From: Mesorhizobium sangaii
GTDB taxonomy: Bacteria > Pseudomonadota > Alphaproteobacteria > Rhizobiales > Rhizobiaceae
Direction of reading: 5' to 3'
DNA length: 64,000 bases
NCBI RefSeq assembly: GCF_014207355.1
Contig: NZ_JACHEF010000011.1
Span: 20,701 to 84,700, forward strand
Shown: positions 51,228 to 59,713 of the stretch, piece after piece
Position numbering within the stretch: position 1 is the stretch's first letter
How the letters are laid out: each line of letters begins with the position of its first letter
The notes under the pieces: generated by a model
What the model was told of the DNA's origin: nothing
The model's database searches: none
Seen by the model: only the letters and a program-made list of their open reading frames with translations
Translations under genes and position numbers: made by a program

Positions 51228-52388
51228 ATGGTATTGCAGATGGAGTCCCCGGCTCCTTTGATCAAAGTGGAGGACTGGCTGCGTGGCGAGCCCCTCACGA
51301 ACTTCCAGCCCGACAAAGTGTACATCGTCGAATTTTGGGCAACTTGGTGCGGACCATGTGTGGCGGCGATGCCCCATCTGATGCAGCTGCAGGAGAAATA
51401 CAAGGACAGCGGACTTGAGGTCGTCGGAGTCGCGGCTGATGAGGAACACGCTCCAACGGCCGTTGAGGCCCGAACCAAGTTGGACGCGTGGTTGACCGAA
51501 AAGTGCTCGAACCTGAACTATCGGATCGCGTTCGACTACACAGGAGAAATGAACAAGCTTTGGAGGGAACCCAGCTTGTCTGTCGGGATTCCGGCCTCGT
51601 TCGTGGTCGACCGAGACGGCCACATCGCCTTTATCGGTCATCCGATGCAACTCGATGAGGTTTTGCCGAAAGTGCTTAACGGCAGCTGGCGCACCAGCGA
51701 TGAAGCGAAAGCCGCCGATAAGGAACGGATTGCCAGTCACCAACGCACAGCGCGCGAACAATCGCTGACCAAGCCGATATACGCCAAACTTCGGCCGGCG
51801 ATGGAGGCCAGGGATTGGACGGCGGCACTCGCGGCCATCGAAGAAGGCCTCGCCTTGATGCCAGACAATATCGAGTTCCGGCGCACTCATGCGAATCTAC
51901 TGCTTCACAAGCTGCGCGACATGCGGGCCGGCTTGCCACTCATGCGCCAATTGGTCGAGGACGCGATCGACAAAAAATTCGAGGCCGTGTCTTGGATGGT
52001 CATGGCCCTGAACCAACTCTTCGATCCCGCGATGGAGAACTCCCATCTCCCCCGTGCTGAGCGCTTTGCGATGGGCGACAAGCTCTCGGAACAGATCCTG
52101 ACACTGAATCCTCCACAAGGCGACGGCCCCCTTAAATTCCGTTGGTACCTCCCGGTCGCTCAGTATTATTACGAGAGCGGCAACAAGGATCGCGCGATCG
52201 AGTTGATCGAGGTGGCATTGAAATCTCTGGGTGATCCGGAGACAATGCCGGACCACATCAAACAGCACTACCTTAGCCCATTGCTCCAAGCCCTGGCCAA
52301 TTACACGGGTGAGAACGCCTGCTACGCGGATCTTTGTGTGGTTCCACAAAACAAGGCTCCTGAAAATCAAACCGCAGTCGCCTCATGA
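51228..52388 (+). CDS. Thioredoxin-fold protein with TPR-like C-terminal domain, NifA/sigma-54 controlled
   Basis: About 386 residues. The N-terminal TlpA/thioredoxin-like domain has VEFWATWCGPCVAAMPHLMQ with the redox pair WCGPC, and the cis-proline region GIPASFVVDRDGHIAFIGHP. From about residue 180 the protein is all-helical, with TPR-like pairs (AMEARDWTAALAAIEEGLAL, YESGNKDRAIELIEVALKSL). There is no signal peptide, so it should act in the cytoplasm. The ATG at 51228 follows GGAGAG; ATG at 51204 is an alternative. It has its own strong promoter. Role unknown; protecting a nitrogenase assembly protein is one guess. Confidence 0.9.
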   Translation: MVLQMESPAPLIKVEDWLRGEPLTNFQPDKVYIVEFWATWCGPCVAAMPHLMQLQEKYKDSGLEVVGVAADEEHAPTAVEARTKLDAWLTEKCSNLNYRIAFDYTGEMNKLWREPSLSVGIPASFVVDRDGHIAFIGHPMQLDEVLPKVLNGSWRTSDEAKAADKERIASHQRTAREQSLTKPIYAKLRPAMEARDWTAALAAIEEGLALMPDNIEFRRTHANLLLHKLRDMRAGLPLMRQLVEDAIDKKFEAVSWMVMALNQLFDPAMENSHLPRAERFAMGDKLSEQILTLNPPQGDGPLKFRWYLPVAQYYYESGNKDRAIELIEVALKSLGDPETMPDHIKQHYLSPLLQALANYTGENACYADLCVVPQNKAPENQTAVAS

Positions 52389-52659
52389 GCAAAGATCGCA
52401 AGGGGATGACAATTGGAATTGAACCCTGGCCAATTCGCCCATTGTCTGCGGCGAGCCCGCAGTAAGTATGTCCATTGCAGCACAGGGCGCATCGCTTGCC
52501 GCAAGTTGGAGGTTCAAATCTTGTAATGACCTCCGGCCGCATCGCGGGAGACGGGATGCTCGACGCGAATTCTGGCCGCGATGGAAGACCCCGCAGTCGA
52601 GGACCTCTTCAAGATCGGCTAGCGGGACAGCAATTGCGTGGATTCGGCCGCCCGGAGCC

Positions 52660-52733
52660 GGACGTCGGCTGCGCAAGTGTGCTCGAAGCAGGCGTCCCCG
52701 AAAACAGAAATCGTCCATCGAGGACGAGGACTG
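52660..52733 (+). pseudogene. nifX 3'-end relic
   Basis: GGCTGCGCAAGTGTGCTCGA, AGCAGGCGTCCCCGA and CATCGAGGACGAGGACTGAA match the end of nifX at 47498-47568 in order. The following leader GAGGAGAAGGCGAAATGTC is identical to that before the intact DUF269 gene. Confidence 0.75.
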
Positions 52734-52752
52734 AAATTGAGGAGAAGGCGAA

Positions 52753-53218
52753 ATGTCTGATGCCCCGGTTGGCCCTGCCATGAACGAGGACAAGGCGGCC
52801 CTTGCCAACCCGTTCGTCAAATGCCTCCTGCGGCTGATCCGTGCTCAAGACTCCTACGGCTCATGGGAAGGCAGAGCGGACACCGAGCTGCTGGCCGACT
52901 TCATCATCACCAAGGAACAGCGCCGTGCCATCCCCATCATCGCCGATCCTGCTCCGGATGTGCTGTGGAGGCTGGACATGTTTTACACCGCCGTCAGGCT
53001 TGCGATCGAGGAGGGCTCCGGCCTGATCACATCGCCAATGATGGAGATGAAACCGATGGGGGCTTCGAGCGCCTGGTTTTCACGGTCGGGCGGTTGGGTC
53101 GTTCTGTCGAGACGTCCACCGGTTCGGCTTCGAGACTTTCCGGAAACTCGCGGAGGCCGGTACGAAACTGGTCGACGATGCGACTGCAGCTATTGCCTAT
53201 CCCGAGGCGCGGGCGTGA
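52753..53218 (+). pseudogene. Second DUF269 (NifX-associated) gene, frameshifted
   Basis: The first 96 codons (NPFVKCLLRLIRAQDSYGSW, FIITKEQRRAIPIIADPAPD) closely match the intact DUF269 protein at 47584. After SPMMEMK the frame is lost; later pieces in other frames (FTVGRLGRSVETSTGSASRL, LRLSGNSRRPVRNW) show the old reading. The protein would be chimaeric and probably useless. It is the downstream arm of a duplication that brackets 4.6 kb of inserted genes. Confidence 0.85.
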
Positions 53219-53243
53219 AGAAACCGATTTCGAGGAAGGATTT

Positions 53244-53447
53244 ATGTCAAACCTAGACGAGATGGGAAAGAAGGTCCGAAAGCTTCAGCTGCGCGCGGCG
53301 GTTGCCAAGATGAAATTGCGCGACCTTGCAGAGGATCTCCCGGTCCAATGGACTGAGATAGAGGAAGTTGCCGAGAAAGCGTACGCCGCTTTTGCCGAGT
53401 TGGATGGTGCCAGGAGAGAGCTCGCTGCAATGAAGAATTTACGATGA
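53244..53447 (+). CDS. CCE_0567-family small protein (DUF683)
   Basis: A 67-residue, largely helical protein of the DUF683 family, which accompanies nifX, DUF269 and fdxB in many diazotrophs. It shows KVRKLQLRAAVAKMKLRDLA and AFAELDGARRELAAMK. Its function is unproved. It ends in an ATGA overlap with fdxB. It starts 25 bases after the broken DUF269 copy, so it now depends on a promoter other than its ancestral nifX neighbour, or on read-through from the sigma-54 promoter at 51056. Confidence 0.9.
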   Translation: MSNLDEMGKKVRKLQLRAAVAKMKLRDLAEDLPVQWTEIEEVAEKAYAAFAELDGARRELAAMKNLR

Positions 53448-53761
53448 GGAGCACATTCACCACCCGCGACGGCTCCATATGGATGCCGGAATATCTGACC
53501 GTTATAGATGGCAAGACTTGTATCGGCTGCGGTCGCTGTTTCAAGGTCTGCTCGCGCGAGGTCATGCACCTTCACGGCGTCGACGACGCGGGTGAAATCC
53601 TCGGCGCCTGCGACGGCGAAGACGACGATTTCGACGGCGAGCTCAATCGCATGATCATGGTTGTCGATCATGCCGGCCGCTGCATTGGCTGTGGAGCCTG
53701 CGCCCGCGTCTGCCCGAAGAACTGCCAGACCCATGGTGCGGCCGACCAGGTCGCAGCATGA
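53444..53761 (+). CDS. fdxB: 2[4Fe-4S] ferredoxin FdxB (nif-specific, FdxN-like ferredoxin III)
   Basis: A 105-residue ferredoxin with two four-cysteine motifs, CIGCGRCFKVCSR near 27 and CIGCGACARVCPKNC near 81, separated by an acidic loop (GACDGEDDDFDGE), as in nif-linked ferredoxin III. It probably supplies electrons to cofactor assembly or nitrogenase. It overlaps the DUF683 gene by ATGA. A dead copy lies upstream of nifQ (25847-26150). Confidence 0.95.
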   Translation: MRSTFTTRDGSIWMPEYLTVIDGKTCIGCGRCFKVCSREVMHLHGVDDAGEILGACDGEDDDFDGELNRMIMVVDHAGRCIGCGACARVCPKNCQTHGAADQVAA

Positions 53762-53789
53762 CTTGATGGGACAAACCAGGAGAACGGCG

Positions 53790-54098
53790 TTGCCCTTTAG
53801 AATCTTTCATCGCGTCCTGTGGTTGGTCCTGTGCAGCAACGCTCTGACTGTCTACTTCGCCTTGCATTCCATCCGTCTAGTGGTCGTCACGACGCTGGCG
53901 TGTTCGCTGCTCCTTCAGTTGGCCTACTTCGCAAGCGTGCTCTTTCTGGTCTGGCGGTCTGGCTGCGCTAGCAGAGCTGGCGAAAGGACTGAGCATTTCG
54001 GTAGTTGCAAGGAAGTTCGATCCCAGCCGGCAGACCATGATGAGGTGAGGACTGATTCTTCAGATGTGCCTCAGCTTGGCCCGGCATTTCCCTGCTGA
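53790..54098 (+). CDS. exoX: Exopolysaccharide production repressor, ExoX/PsiA type
   Basis: A 102-residue membrane peptide starting at TTG (53790) with AGGAGA 8 bases before it. PFRIFHRVLWLVLCSNALTV and ACSLLLQLAYFASVLFLVWR are the two hydrophobic segments of ExoX/PsiA-like proteins. Such proteins lower exopolysaccharide synthesis when in excess over ExoY/PssA. It lies 28 bases after fdxB on the same strand and may be co-transcribed, which would tie polysaccharide shut-down to nitrogen fixation. The tail after residue 60 is polar. Confidence 0.75.
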   Translation: MPFRIFHRVLWLVLCSNALTVYFALHSIRLVVVTTLACSLLLQLAYFASVLFLVWRSGCASRAGERTEHFGSCKEVRSQPADHDEVRTDSSDVPQLGPAFPC

Positions 54099-54423
54099 GG
54101 CGTCGTGATCCATGGGAGATCTACGCCACTTTGGATCAACCAGGGACATCGAGCTGACCGTCCAAGCGTAGGTGTGCTTGAAACGGGCAGAGGTGACCGC
54201 ATCCTGGCCCGTCTAGCGTGAATCCAGCTGTTTGGGTTCGGTTGGCACAAAATAGCCGTCGCAGCACGCCATCATGCGGGTGGCTTTGTCTCGATCACGA
54301 CGCGGCGCTGGAAAGAAAAATGGGAGCCTTCTGCAACGTCCGACGACGCAGCTGGCTCCAAATCAAAAGCCCATGGGCGAGGGCGGAGCTGGTTCAGCTC
54401 AATCACGTGTTGCTGGAGAGAAC
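54099..54423 (+). promoter_or_regulatory. Upstream region of acdS with a weak -24/-12-like element
   Basis: TGGCACAAAATAGCC at 54243 has a good -24 box, but its downstream GC is one base too close and no TGT-N10-ACA was found. In Mesorhizobium loti, acdS is known to depend on NifA and sigma-54, so this is the best candidate here, with low confidence. Confidence 0.3.
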
Positions 54424-55437
54424 ATGCTGGAAAAATTCGATCGCTATCCGCTCACCTTTGGACCCACGCCCATCGAGAAGCTCGACCGCCTCGGCAAGCA
54501 TCTCGGGGGAAAGGTGGAAATCTACGCCAAACGCGAGGACTGCAATTCCGGTCTCGCTTTCGGCGGAAACAAGCTGCGCAAGCTCGAATACATCATTCCC
54601 GACGCGATCGCGTCAGATGCCGATACGCTCGTCACCATCGGGGGCGTGCAGTCCAACCACACCCGGATGGTCGCCGCGGTCGCCGCCAAGATCGGCATGA
54701 AATGTCTCCTGGTTCAGGAGAGCTGGGTACCACATGAGGATGCCGTCTACGACCGGGTCGGCAACATTCTCTTGAGCCGCATCATGGGAGCAGAGGTGCA
54801 TCTGGTCGACGAGGGTTTTGACATCGGTATCCGCCGCAGTTGGGAAAAGGCGCTTTACGAGGTCAAGGCAAGGGGCGGCAGGCCCTATGCGATACCTGCC
54901 GGGGCGTCTGTTCACCCGAATGGAGGCCTCGGCTATGTGGGGTTCGCGGAGGAAGTGCGGGCTCAGGAGAAACAGCTTGGGTTTGCCTTCGACTACATCG
55001 TCGTTTGCACGGTCACAGGTTCAACGCATGCCGGGATGCTCGTCGGGTTCGCCGAGGACGGTCGACAGCGCAACGTGATCGGTATCGATGCCTCTGCCAC
55101 GCCCGCCAAAACCAAGGCGCAGGTGCTTAGCATTGCCCAACATACAGCGACGCTCGTCGAGCTCGAAACGGAAGTTGTCGACGATGACGTGGTGTTGCTC
55201 GATGACTACGCGTACCCGCGATATGGCATTCCATCCGAGGAAACCAAGGAGGCGATCCGCCTGTGCGCGCGGCTTGAGGGTATGATTACCGATCCCGTCT
55301 ACGAGGGCAAATCGATGCAAGGGATGATCGACCTCGTCCAGAAAGGCTTCTTTCCGGAGGGGTCGAGGGTCCTCTACGCGCATCTCGGCGGCGCGCCGGC
55401 GATCAACGGTTATGGCTATACCTTCCGCAACGGCTGA
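54424..55437 (+). CDS. acdS: 1-aminocyclopropane-1-carboxylate (ACC) deaminase
   Basis: A 337-residue PLP enzyme that splits ACC, the ethylene precursor, to 2-oxobutyrate and ammonia. The PLP lysine K50 is in AFGGNKLRKLEY. Typical segments are IGGVQSNHTRMVAAVAAKIG, TVTGSTHAGMLVGF and VYEGKSMQGMIDL. The start MLEKFDRYPLTFGPTPIEKL matches the family exactly. In the cytosol of bacteroids it would lower ethylene and extend nodulation. D-cysteine desulfhydrase is a related family, but the overall match favours ACC deaminase. Confidence 0.96.
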   Translation: MLEKFDRYPLTFGPTPIEKLDRLGKHLGGKVEIYAKREDCNSGLAFGGNKLRKLEYIIPDAIASDADTLVTIGGVQSNHTRMVAAVAAKIGMKCLLVQESWVPHEDAVYDRVGNILLSRIMGAEVHLVDEGFDIGIRRSWEKALYEVKARGGRPYAIPAGASVHPNGGLGYVGFAEEVRAQEKQLGFAFDYIVVCTVTGSTHAGMLVGFAEDGRQRNVIGIDASATPAKTKAQVLSIAQHTATLVELETEVVDDDVVLLDDYAYPRYGIPSEETKEAIRLCARLEGMITDPVYEGKSMQGMIDLVQKGFFPEGSRVLYAHLGGAPAINGYGYTFRNG

Positions 55438-55629
55438 CGCTCGACAGTTTCGATTACGCCGTCCTGCCGTACGGCGATGAGCTGAAAGTTCGTTCGAGGC
55501 CGCTTAGCCGGCTCTCTGGCCCAGAGGATGCCAGCATTCTGAGGCCGCCGCGCGGCCGTCCCGTGCGTGCGGAGGCAGCTCGCCACTCGGGCTGGGGCTC
55601 ATTGCGGAAAATCTATCAGCTATGGTCCC

Positions 55630-56490
55630 TCAGCTTATGGCCGCGCTCTTGGACGGTCGGAACTGAGCGCCCACAGGCTTTCGGCCCCAAGCCTGGAAGA
55701 TGCGCGGGCAAGACATTGTGGTATCAGGCCGCGCAGCAAAGGCGTCGAGTTCGGCTGTGACACGACCGACCTCGTCGCTGGTGGCGATACCCGATGACGT
55801 CAGTGCGTTAGCGATTGCCGAGAAAGTAAGCATCGGAACCTGCTTGACGTCCCCTTGTCGGCCGTATGGCTGCGTCAGTGCTGAGTCGACATCCGCGAAC
55901 CCGACGCCTTCAAGGAGGCGGACAAGCCTGCGCCCGATGAAAGGATCGGCGCCGCGCCGACGGGCCGCTTCGACATAGAGCTCGACGTAGCGGTCGAAGG
56001 CCGGGCAGGGTGGATCGCAGAACTGACTGCCGTAGTCGATGTCCTCAGTAACGATCGCGCCGCCTGGCAGGAGCGCCTCCCATGCCCGTTCGAGGAGTCG
56101 TTCAGGATCGGCGAGATGCGTGAGCACGAAGCGGACATGAACCAGCGTGGCTCCGTCCGCCGGCCAGGGATGGAGTATGTTCGCGTTGTGAAATTCTATA
56201 TTGCCGATGCCGCGCGCGGCGGCTTCTTCGCGCGCCAGCACAAGCTTGCTTTCGTCGAAGTCAATGCCGACGACGCGGCCATTAGCCCCGACCCGCTGCG
56301 CCAACTCGAAGCTTACATCGCCGCCCGCGCAGCCGGCGTCGATCACGGTGGAATCCGAAAGCGGCTCGAAGCGATCAAGCACCGATTGCGTTGAAGGCGC
56401 CAGCACGCGCGAAATGACGGCAAGGCGCGCCCGGCCCTCTTTACCCCCTTTGATGATGTAGGAGTCGGAGTCCCTTACTGCCATCGCCAT
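55630..56490 (-). CDS. SAM-dependent class I methyltransferase
   Basis: About 286 residues. Motif I is VIDAGCAGGDVSFELAQRVG, motif II is VVGIDFDESKLVLAREEA, then NILHPWPADGATLVHVRFVL, typical of UbiE-like small-molecule methyltransferases. The start MAMAVRDSDSYIIKGGKEGR at 56490 is preferred over the ATG at 56532 because the domain begins there. It is a lone minus-strand gene between acdS and nolK-noeL. Substrate unknown. A link to Nod-factor methylation is not supported by similarity to NodS or NoeI. Confidence 0.88.
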   Translation of the reverse strand: MAMAVRDSDSYIIKGGKEGRARLAVISRVLAPSTQSVLDRFEPLSDSTVIDAGCAGGDVSFELAQRVGANGRVVGIDFDESKLVLAREEAAARGIGNIEFHNANILHPWPADGATLVHVRFVLTHLADPERLLERAWEALLPGGAIVTEDIDYGSQFCDPPCPAFDRYVELYVEAARRRGADPFIGRRLVRLLEGVGFADVDSALTQPYGRQGDVKQVPMLTFSAIANALTSSGIATSDEVGRVTAELDAFAARPDTTMSCPRIFQAWGRKPVGAQFRPSKSAAIS

Positions 56491-56808
56491 AGCGGCCTTC
56501 CTTGATGATGTTTGACGGTGCCTGTCGGACACCCAAGGATATTAATAGAAGCGTTTGCGGAGTATCAGAAACCGAGAGATCAAGACACCGCGGCGATTGG
56601 TTCGGTACGGGTCGACTCGCCTTCACCGACCGAAAGTACCATCTGGATCGTGGCGAGCAAGCTTTCTAAGAAGGGGCAAAGCCGCGCACCTTCGTCGATG
56701 GACAGTTGCCCAGTTCGGGTAGATTTCCGAATGCAGCGAACCTTCGATTCGGGAAACCGCTTGCTGGCAGGTCAGGCAACGTCCCTTTAGAGCGCTTTCC
56801 TTGATCGG

Positions 56809-57166
56809 CTATGCCGCAAATTTGGGGTAAATGCAGGACGAGCCTAGCAGCGCGAACTTCTCGACGCCCGCCTCGAATGTGGCCGCGATCGTCGAGAGCT
56901 CGATCGTGAGATTGTTCTGGAGGAAGCTGACCGGACGTTCGTTGTTGGCCAGGATTTCCCCCACTCTGGCGGCAGTCATGAAAACCAGGTCAGTACGTTG
57001 TGCCCGGACCCAGGCGGTCGTCGCTGCGCGATCGGTCAGGTCGAGATCACGACTGCCACCGTGAGGATCTTTACCTTAGGCAAGCCGGACAGCCGGCGCA
57101 CCAGTGCGGATCCAACCATACCGCTATAGCCGGCGACCAGATGCGTTTGCCCACCAGCGAAATCAT
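56809..57166 (-). pseudogene. nolK: GDP-L-fucose synthase NolK, truncated
   Basis: MISLVGKRIWVAGYSGMVGS, then ALVRRLSGLPKVKILTV, match the NAD(P)-binding start of NolK. After a frameshift near 57065 it continues DLTDRAATTAWVRAQRTDLV, ARVGEILANNERPVSFLQNN and GVEKFALLGSSCIYP, then stops. Only about 120 of some 310 residues remain; the active-site YxxxK region is absent. It follows noeL by 12 bases on the same strand, the normal noeL-nolK order. Confidence 0.85.
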
Positions 57167-57178
57167 TATCTTTTCACG

Positions 57179-58249
57179 CTAATCGAGCGTGATTCCGGAG
57201 GCACGGCAATCGGCCTCGACCATTTCCGAGACGAGCTCATCGAAGGTGGTCTTTGGCTCCCAACCGAGCTTGGTGGCGGCCTTGGAGGCGTCGCCGATCA
57301 GTAGGTCAACCTCGGTCGGACGGAAATAACGCTTGTCTATCCGGATCAGCGCCTGGTTACTCCGGCGTTCGCGGCCCACTTCGTCAACGCCTTCGCCTTC
57401 CCAGACGATCTCCTTCCCGACCCGCCTGAAGGCAGCCTCGACAAAGCTGCGGACCGAATGCGTCTCGCCGGTCGCGAGCACAAAATCGTCAGGCTCATGG
57501 TGCTGCAGGATGCGCCACATGCCTTCGACATAGTCGCGCGCCGAGCCCCAGTCGCGCTTTGCCTCCAGGTTTCCGAGATAGAGGCAGTCCTGTTTGCCGG
57601 CCATAATCGCAGCCACTGCACGGGTCACCTTGCGCGTGATGAAAGTTTCGCCGCGCGTCGGCCCTTCGTGATTGAACAGTATCCCGTTACTGGCATAGAG
57701 CCCGTATGCCTCACGGTAGTTCACGGTGATCCAGTAGGCGTAGAGCTTCGCCACCGCATAGGGCGAGCGTGGATAAAACGGGGTAGTCTCCTTCTGCGGG
57801 GCATCCTGGACTAAACCGTAGAGTTCGGATGTGGAGGCCTGGTAAAACCGCGTTTTTTCCCCGAGGCGAAGAATGCGGATCGCTTCCAGCAGCCGCAGCG
57901 TGCCGAGAGCGTCGGCATTGGCCGTATATTCGGGGGTCTCGAATGAGACTTGCACATGGCTTTGAGCAGCCAGATTGTAGATTTCGTCGGGCTGCGTTTC
58001 CTGCAGGAGACGGATCAAGTTTGTCGCATCCGTCATGTCCCCGTAATGCAGGACCATGTCGGGATGGTCCTCATGCGGGTCCTGATAGAGATGGTCGATA
58101 CGCTGGGTATTCCCGATCAGCGAGGCCCGCCGCTTCAGGCCATGCACCATGTAGCCCTTCGAAAGCAGCAGTTCGGCAAGCAGCGCCCCGTCCTGGCCGG
58201 TGATGCCTGTTATGAATGCCGTACGCCGGGGTGAACTCATCTCTGACAT
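57179..58249 (-). CDS. noeL: GDP-mannose 4,6-dehydratase NoeL (Nod-factor fucose pathway)
   Basis: About 356 residues. The NAD(P) site TGITGQDGALLAELLL lies near the N terminus, QASTSELYGLVQDAPQKETT carries the catalytic Ser/Thr and Glu, and YAVAKLYAYW is the YxxxK pair. It converts GDP-mannose to GDP-4-keto-6-deoxymannose, the first step to GDP-fucose for decorating Nod factors. The start MSEMSSPRRTAFITG at 58249 fits; longer readings lack similarity. A nod box lies 270 bases upstream on the same strand, so NodD and flavonoids should control it. The next enzyme, NolK, is broken here. Confidence 0.94.
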   Translation of the reverse strand: MSEMSSPRRTAFITGITGQDGALLAELLLSKGYMVHGLKRRASLIGNTQRIDHLYQDPHEDHPDMVLHYGDMTDATNLIRLLQETQPDEIYNLAAQSHVQVSFETPEYTANADALGTLRLLEAIRILRLGEKTRFYQASTSELYGLVQDAPQKETTPFYPRSPYAVAKLYAYWITVNYREAYGLYASNGILFNHEGPTRGETFITRKVTRAVAAIMAGKQDCLYLGNLEAKRDWGSARDYVEGMWRILQHHEPDDFVLATGETHSVRSFVEAAFRRVGKEIVWEGEGVDEVGRERRSNQALIRIDKRYFRPTEVDLLIGDASKAATKLGWEPKTTFDELVSEMVEADCRASGITLD

Positions 58250-58519
58250 TTCCGTAATGAAGGGGGTGAATGAAGCGTTTTGACAGGAATGGTCAGCGGG
58301 ACGTGCGAATGACTTGCAGTGCGAAAAAGCGCGATGCAATCATCCCTGCGTGCACCGTCTGAGCGGCACCTGTGCCCTTGAGACACGTCAAGAAAGCGAG
58401 CGGATTATCGAGTGGTGTCCGTTGGCATCCGAACTAGAAGGACTTCGCTCCATTTTCCGCATAACTGGAGAGACTTCCGATTGGCGTCGCCTCCCGAGCG
58501 ACGTTTTTTCATCTCCGCT

Positions 58520-58568
58520 ACTCTTCGTAAAATCGATTGTTTTGATGGAGCGCATCCACACGATGGAT
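58520..58568 (-). promoter_or_regulatory. nod box upstream of noeL
   Basis: The complement reads ATCCATCGTGTGGATG, then ATCAAAACAATCGATTTTAC, a near-perfect nod box with its two dyads (ATC-N9-GAT type) at correct spacing. It points toward noeL. NodD binds such sites to activate nodulation genes in the presence of flavonoids. Confidence 0.9.
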
Positions 58569-58639
58569 AATGCAGAAGGAGGTTTCAGAGCTTCGAATTG
58601 CCAAATAACGCAGCGATCCGCGCGGCGCGGATGGCAACA

Positions 58640-58985
58640 GCCGTTTCCTTCCTTCAGACCGATAAGCACTGCATCGGCCGACACGCCCAATTCGCTGACC
58701 GCCTGCGCGACGAACTGTTGAACGAGACGCTGTTCACCTCGCTCGCACAGACCCGCGCCTCCCTGGCCCTGTGGCGCCGACTACAACATGAGCGGCCTCA
58801 TTCGCAGATCGGACGGCAGACGCCGAACGAGCACAGACCTCAATCCGCGACGGTCGCTCGCGCTGCGCAATGCGAAAGGCTCCGCGCCAGCGCCCGTCGC
58901 TTCCACCGCCCATCAGGGCAAATCCCAACGCCGGAAACGAACTCAAAGCTGGATAGAAACTGGGGGGAACGTCAGCATCCTAGCG
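58640..58985 (+). mobile_element. IS3-family transposase OrfB, C-terminal fragment
   Basis: FADRLRDELLNETLFTSLAQ, then RPHSQIGRQTPNEHRPQSAT, then in another frame ALRNAKGSAPAPVASTAHQG match the end of IS3-family OrfB, including the last catalytic glutamate region. The rest of the element is gone. It lies about 70 bases beyond the nod box of noeL. Confidence 0.8.
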
Positions 58986-59713
58986 TGATCTTGGTAGAAC
59001 AATCCCTAATCACCCCGCCGGCAGGCATGAATCTCTGCCCTAAAGGGAGTGCGAACGAGAGCGAAGGGGGATATGCCGACTGCCAATGTTTTTGTTGGCG
59101 CCCGCCATTCGTCGTTCTCACGCTCCTGCGGTGATTGGTCAATGTGCCTTGTAGATTCTAGCCGCCTAAGATCGCGATAGGGGCTCGCTTGCCAAGGCCG
59201 TTGTAAAGGTCTGCTGTATGCGCACGGTGGGTGCGCTCCACGGCATGGAAATGCTTGCTGCATGGCGGAAGCGCCTGTCACACATAAGGCGCCGCTGCTG
59301 GCTCCAAGCTTATGATTTGATTGATCGGCAGGCGCTTTCGTGGGCCACAAGCAGGTGCGTCAACTACCAGATGCCGTAGTATCGACGACTGCCCGAAAAC
59401 TCTAGAACGGAATTCGTTACAACGCATTGACCGAGAGATATCGGCATGCAGGGCAATGTGACGACGATGGAGGTTTCGAAGTGCGTCTGTGCAGTTGAGC
59501 TGCCGCGCAAGTCCGGTCTCCGTTGTATGGCGAAGCTTCTGAGGAGCATGTCGGCGTGGCCAGCAGATTCTTCTGAAAGTCACCGCTGTATCCAAACTTT
59601 TCGCCCGGACTGTTCCTGTCTTCTTTGTGAAACTGAAGAACAACCGCCAACCTACTATACACGTTTAACCGCTCTCTCGATGAACGCGATGCCCACGTGC
59701 AAAGGACCCCACA
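58986..59713. other. Stretch without a recognised gene
   Basis: About 730 bases between the IS3 fragment and the aminotransferase relic. Several minus frames of 60-120 codons overlap one another and resemble no family. A promoter for the following genes may lie near 59650, but none was identified. Confidence 0.4.

Noticed and set aside
52490..52545. A tRNA-like fragment, because GGTTCAAATC resembles a T-arm.
   Set aside because: No acceptor stem, D-arm or anticodon arm can be folded around it; no sign of an attachment site.
54243..54258. A clean sigma-54 promoter call upstream of acdS.
   Set aside because: The -24 box is good but the downstream GC is one base too close and no TGT-N10-ACA was found; kept only as a low-confidence regulatory entry.
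55630..56490. Reading the methyltransferase as a Nod-factor methylase (NodS/NoeI type).
   Set aside because: It lies near noeL but has a UbiE-like layout, no nod box of its own and no visible likeness to NodS or NoeI.
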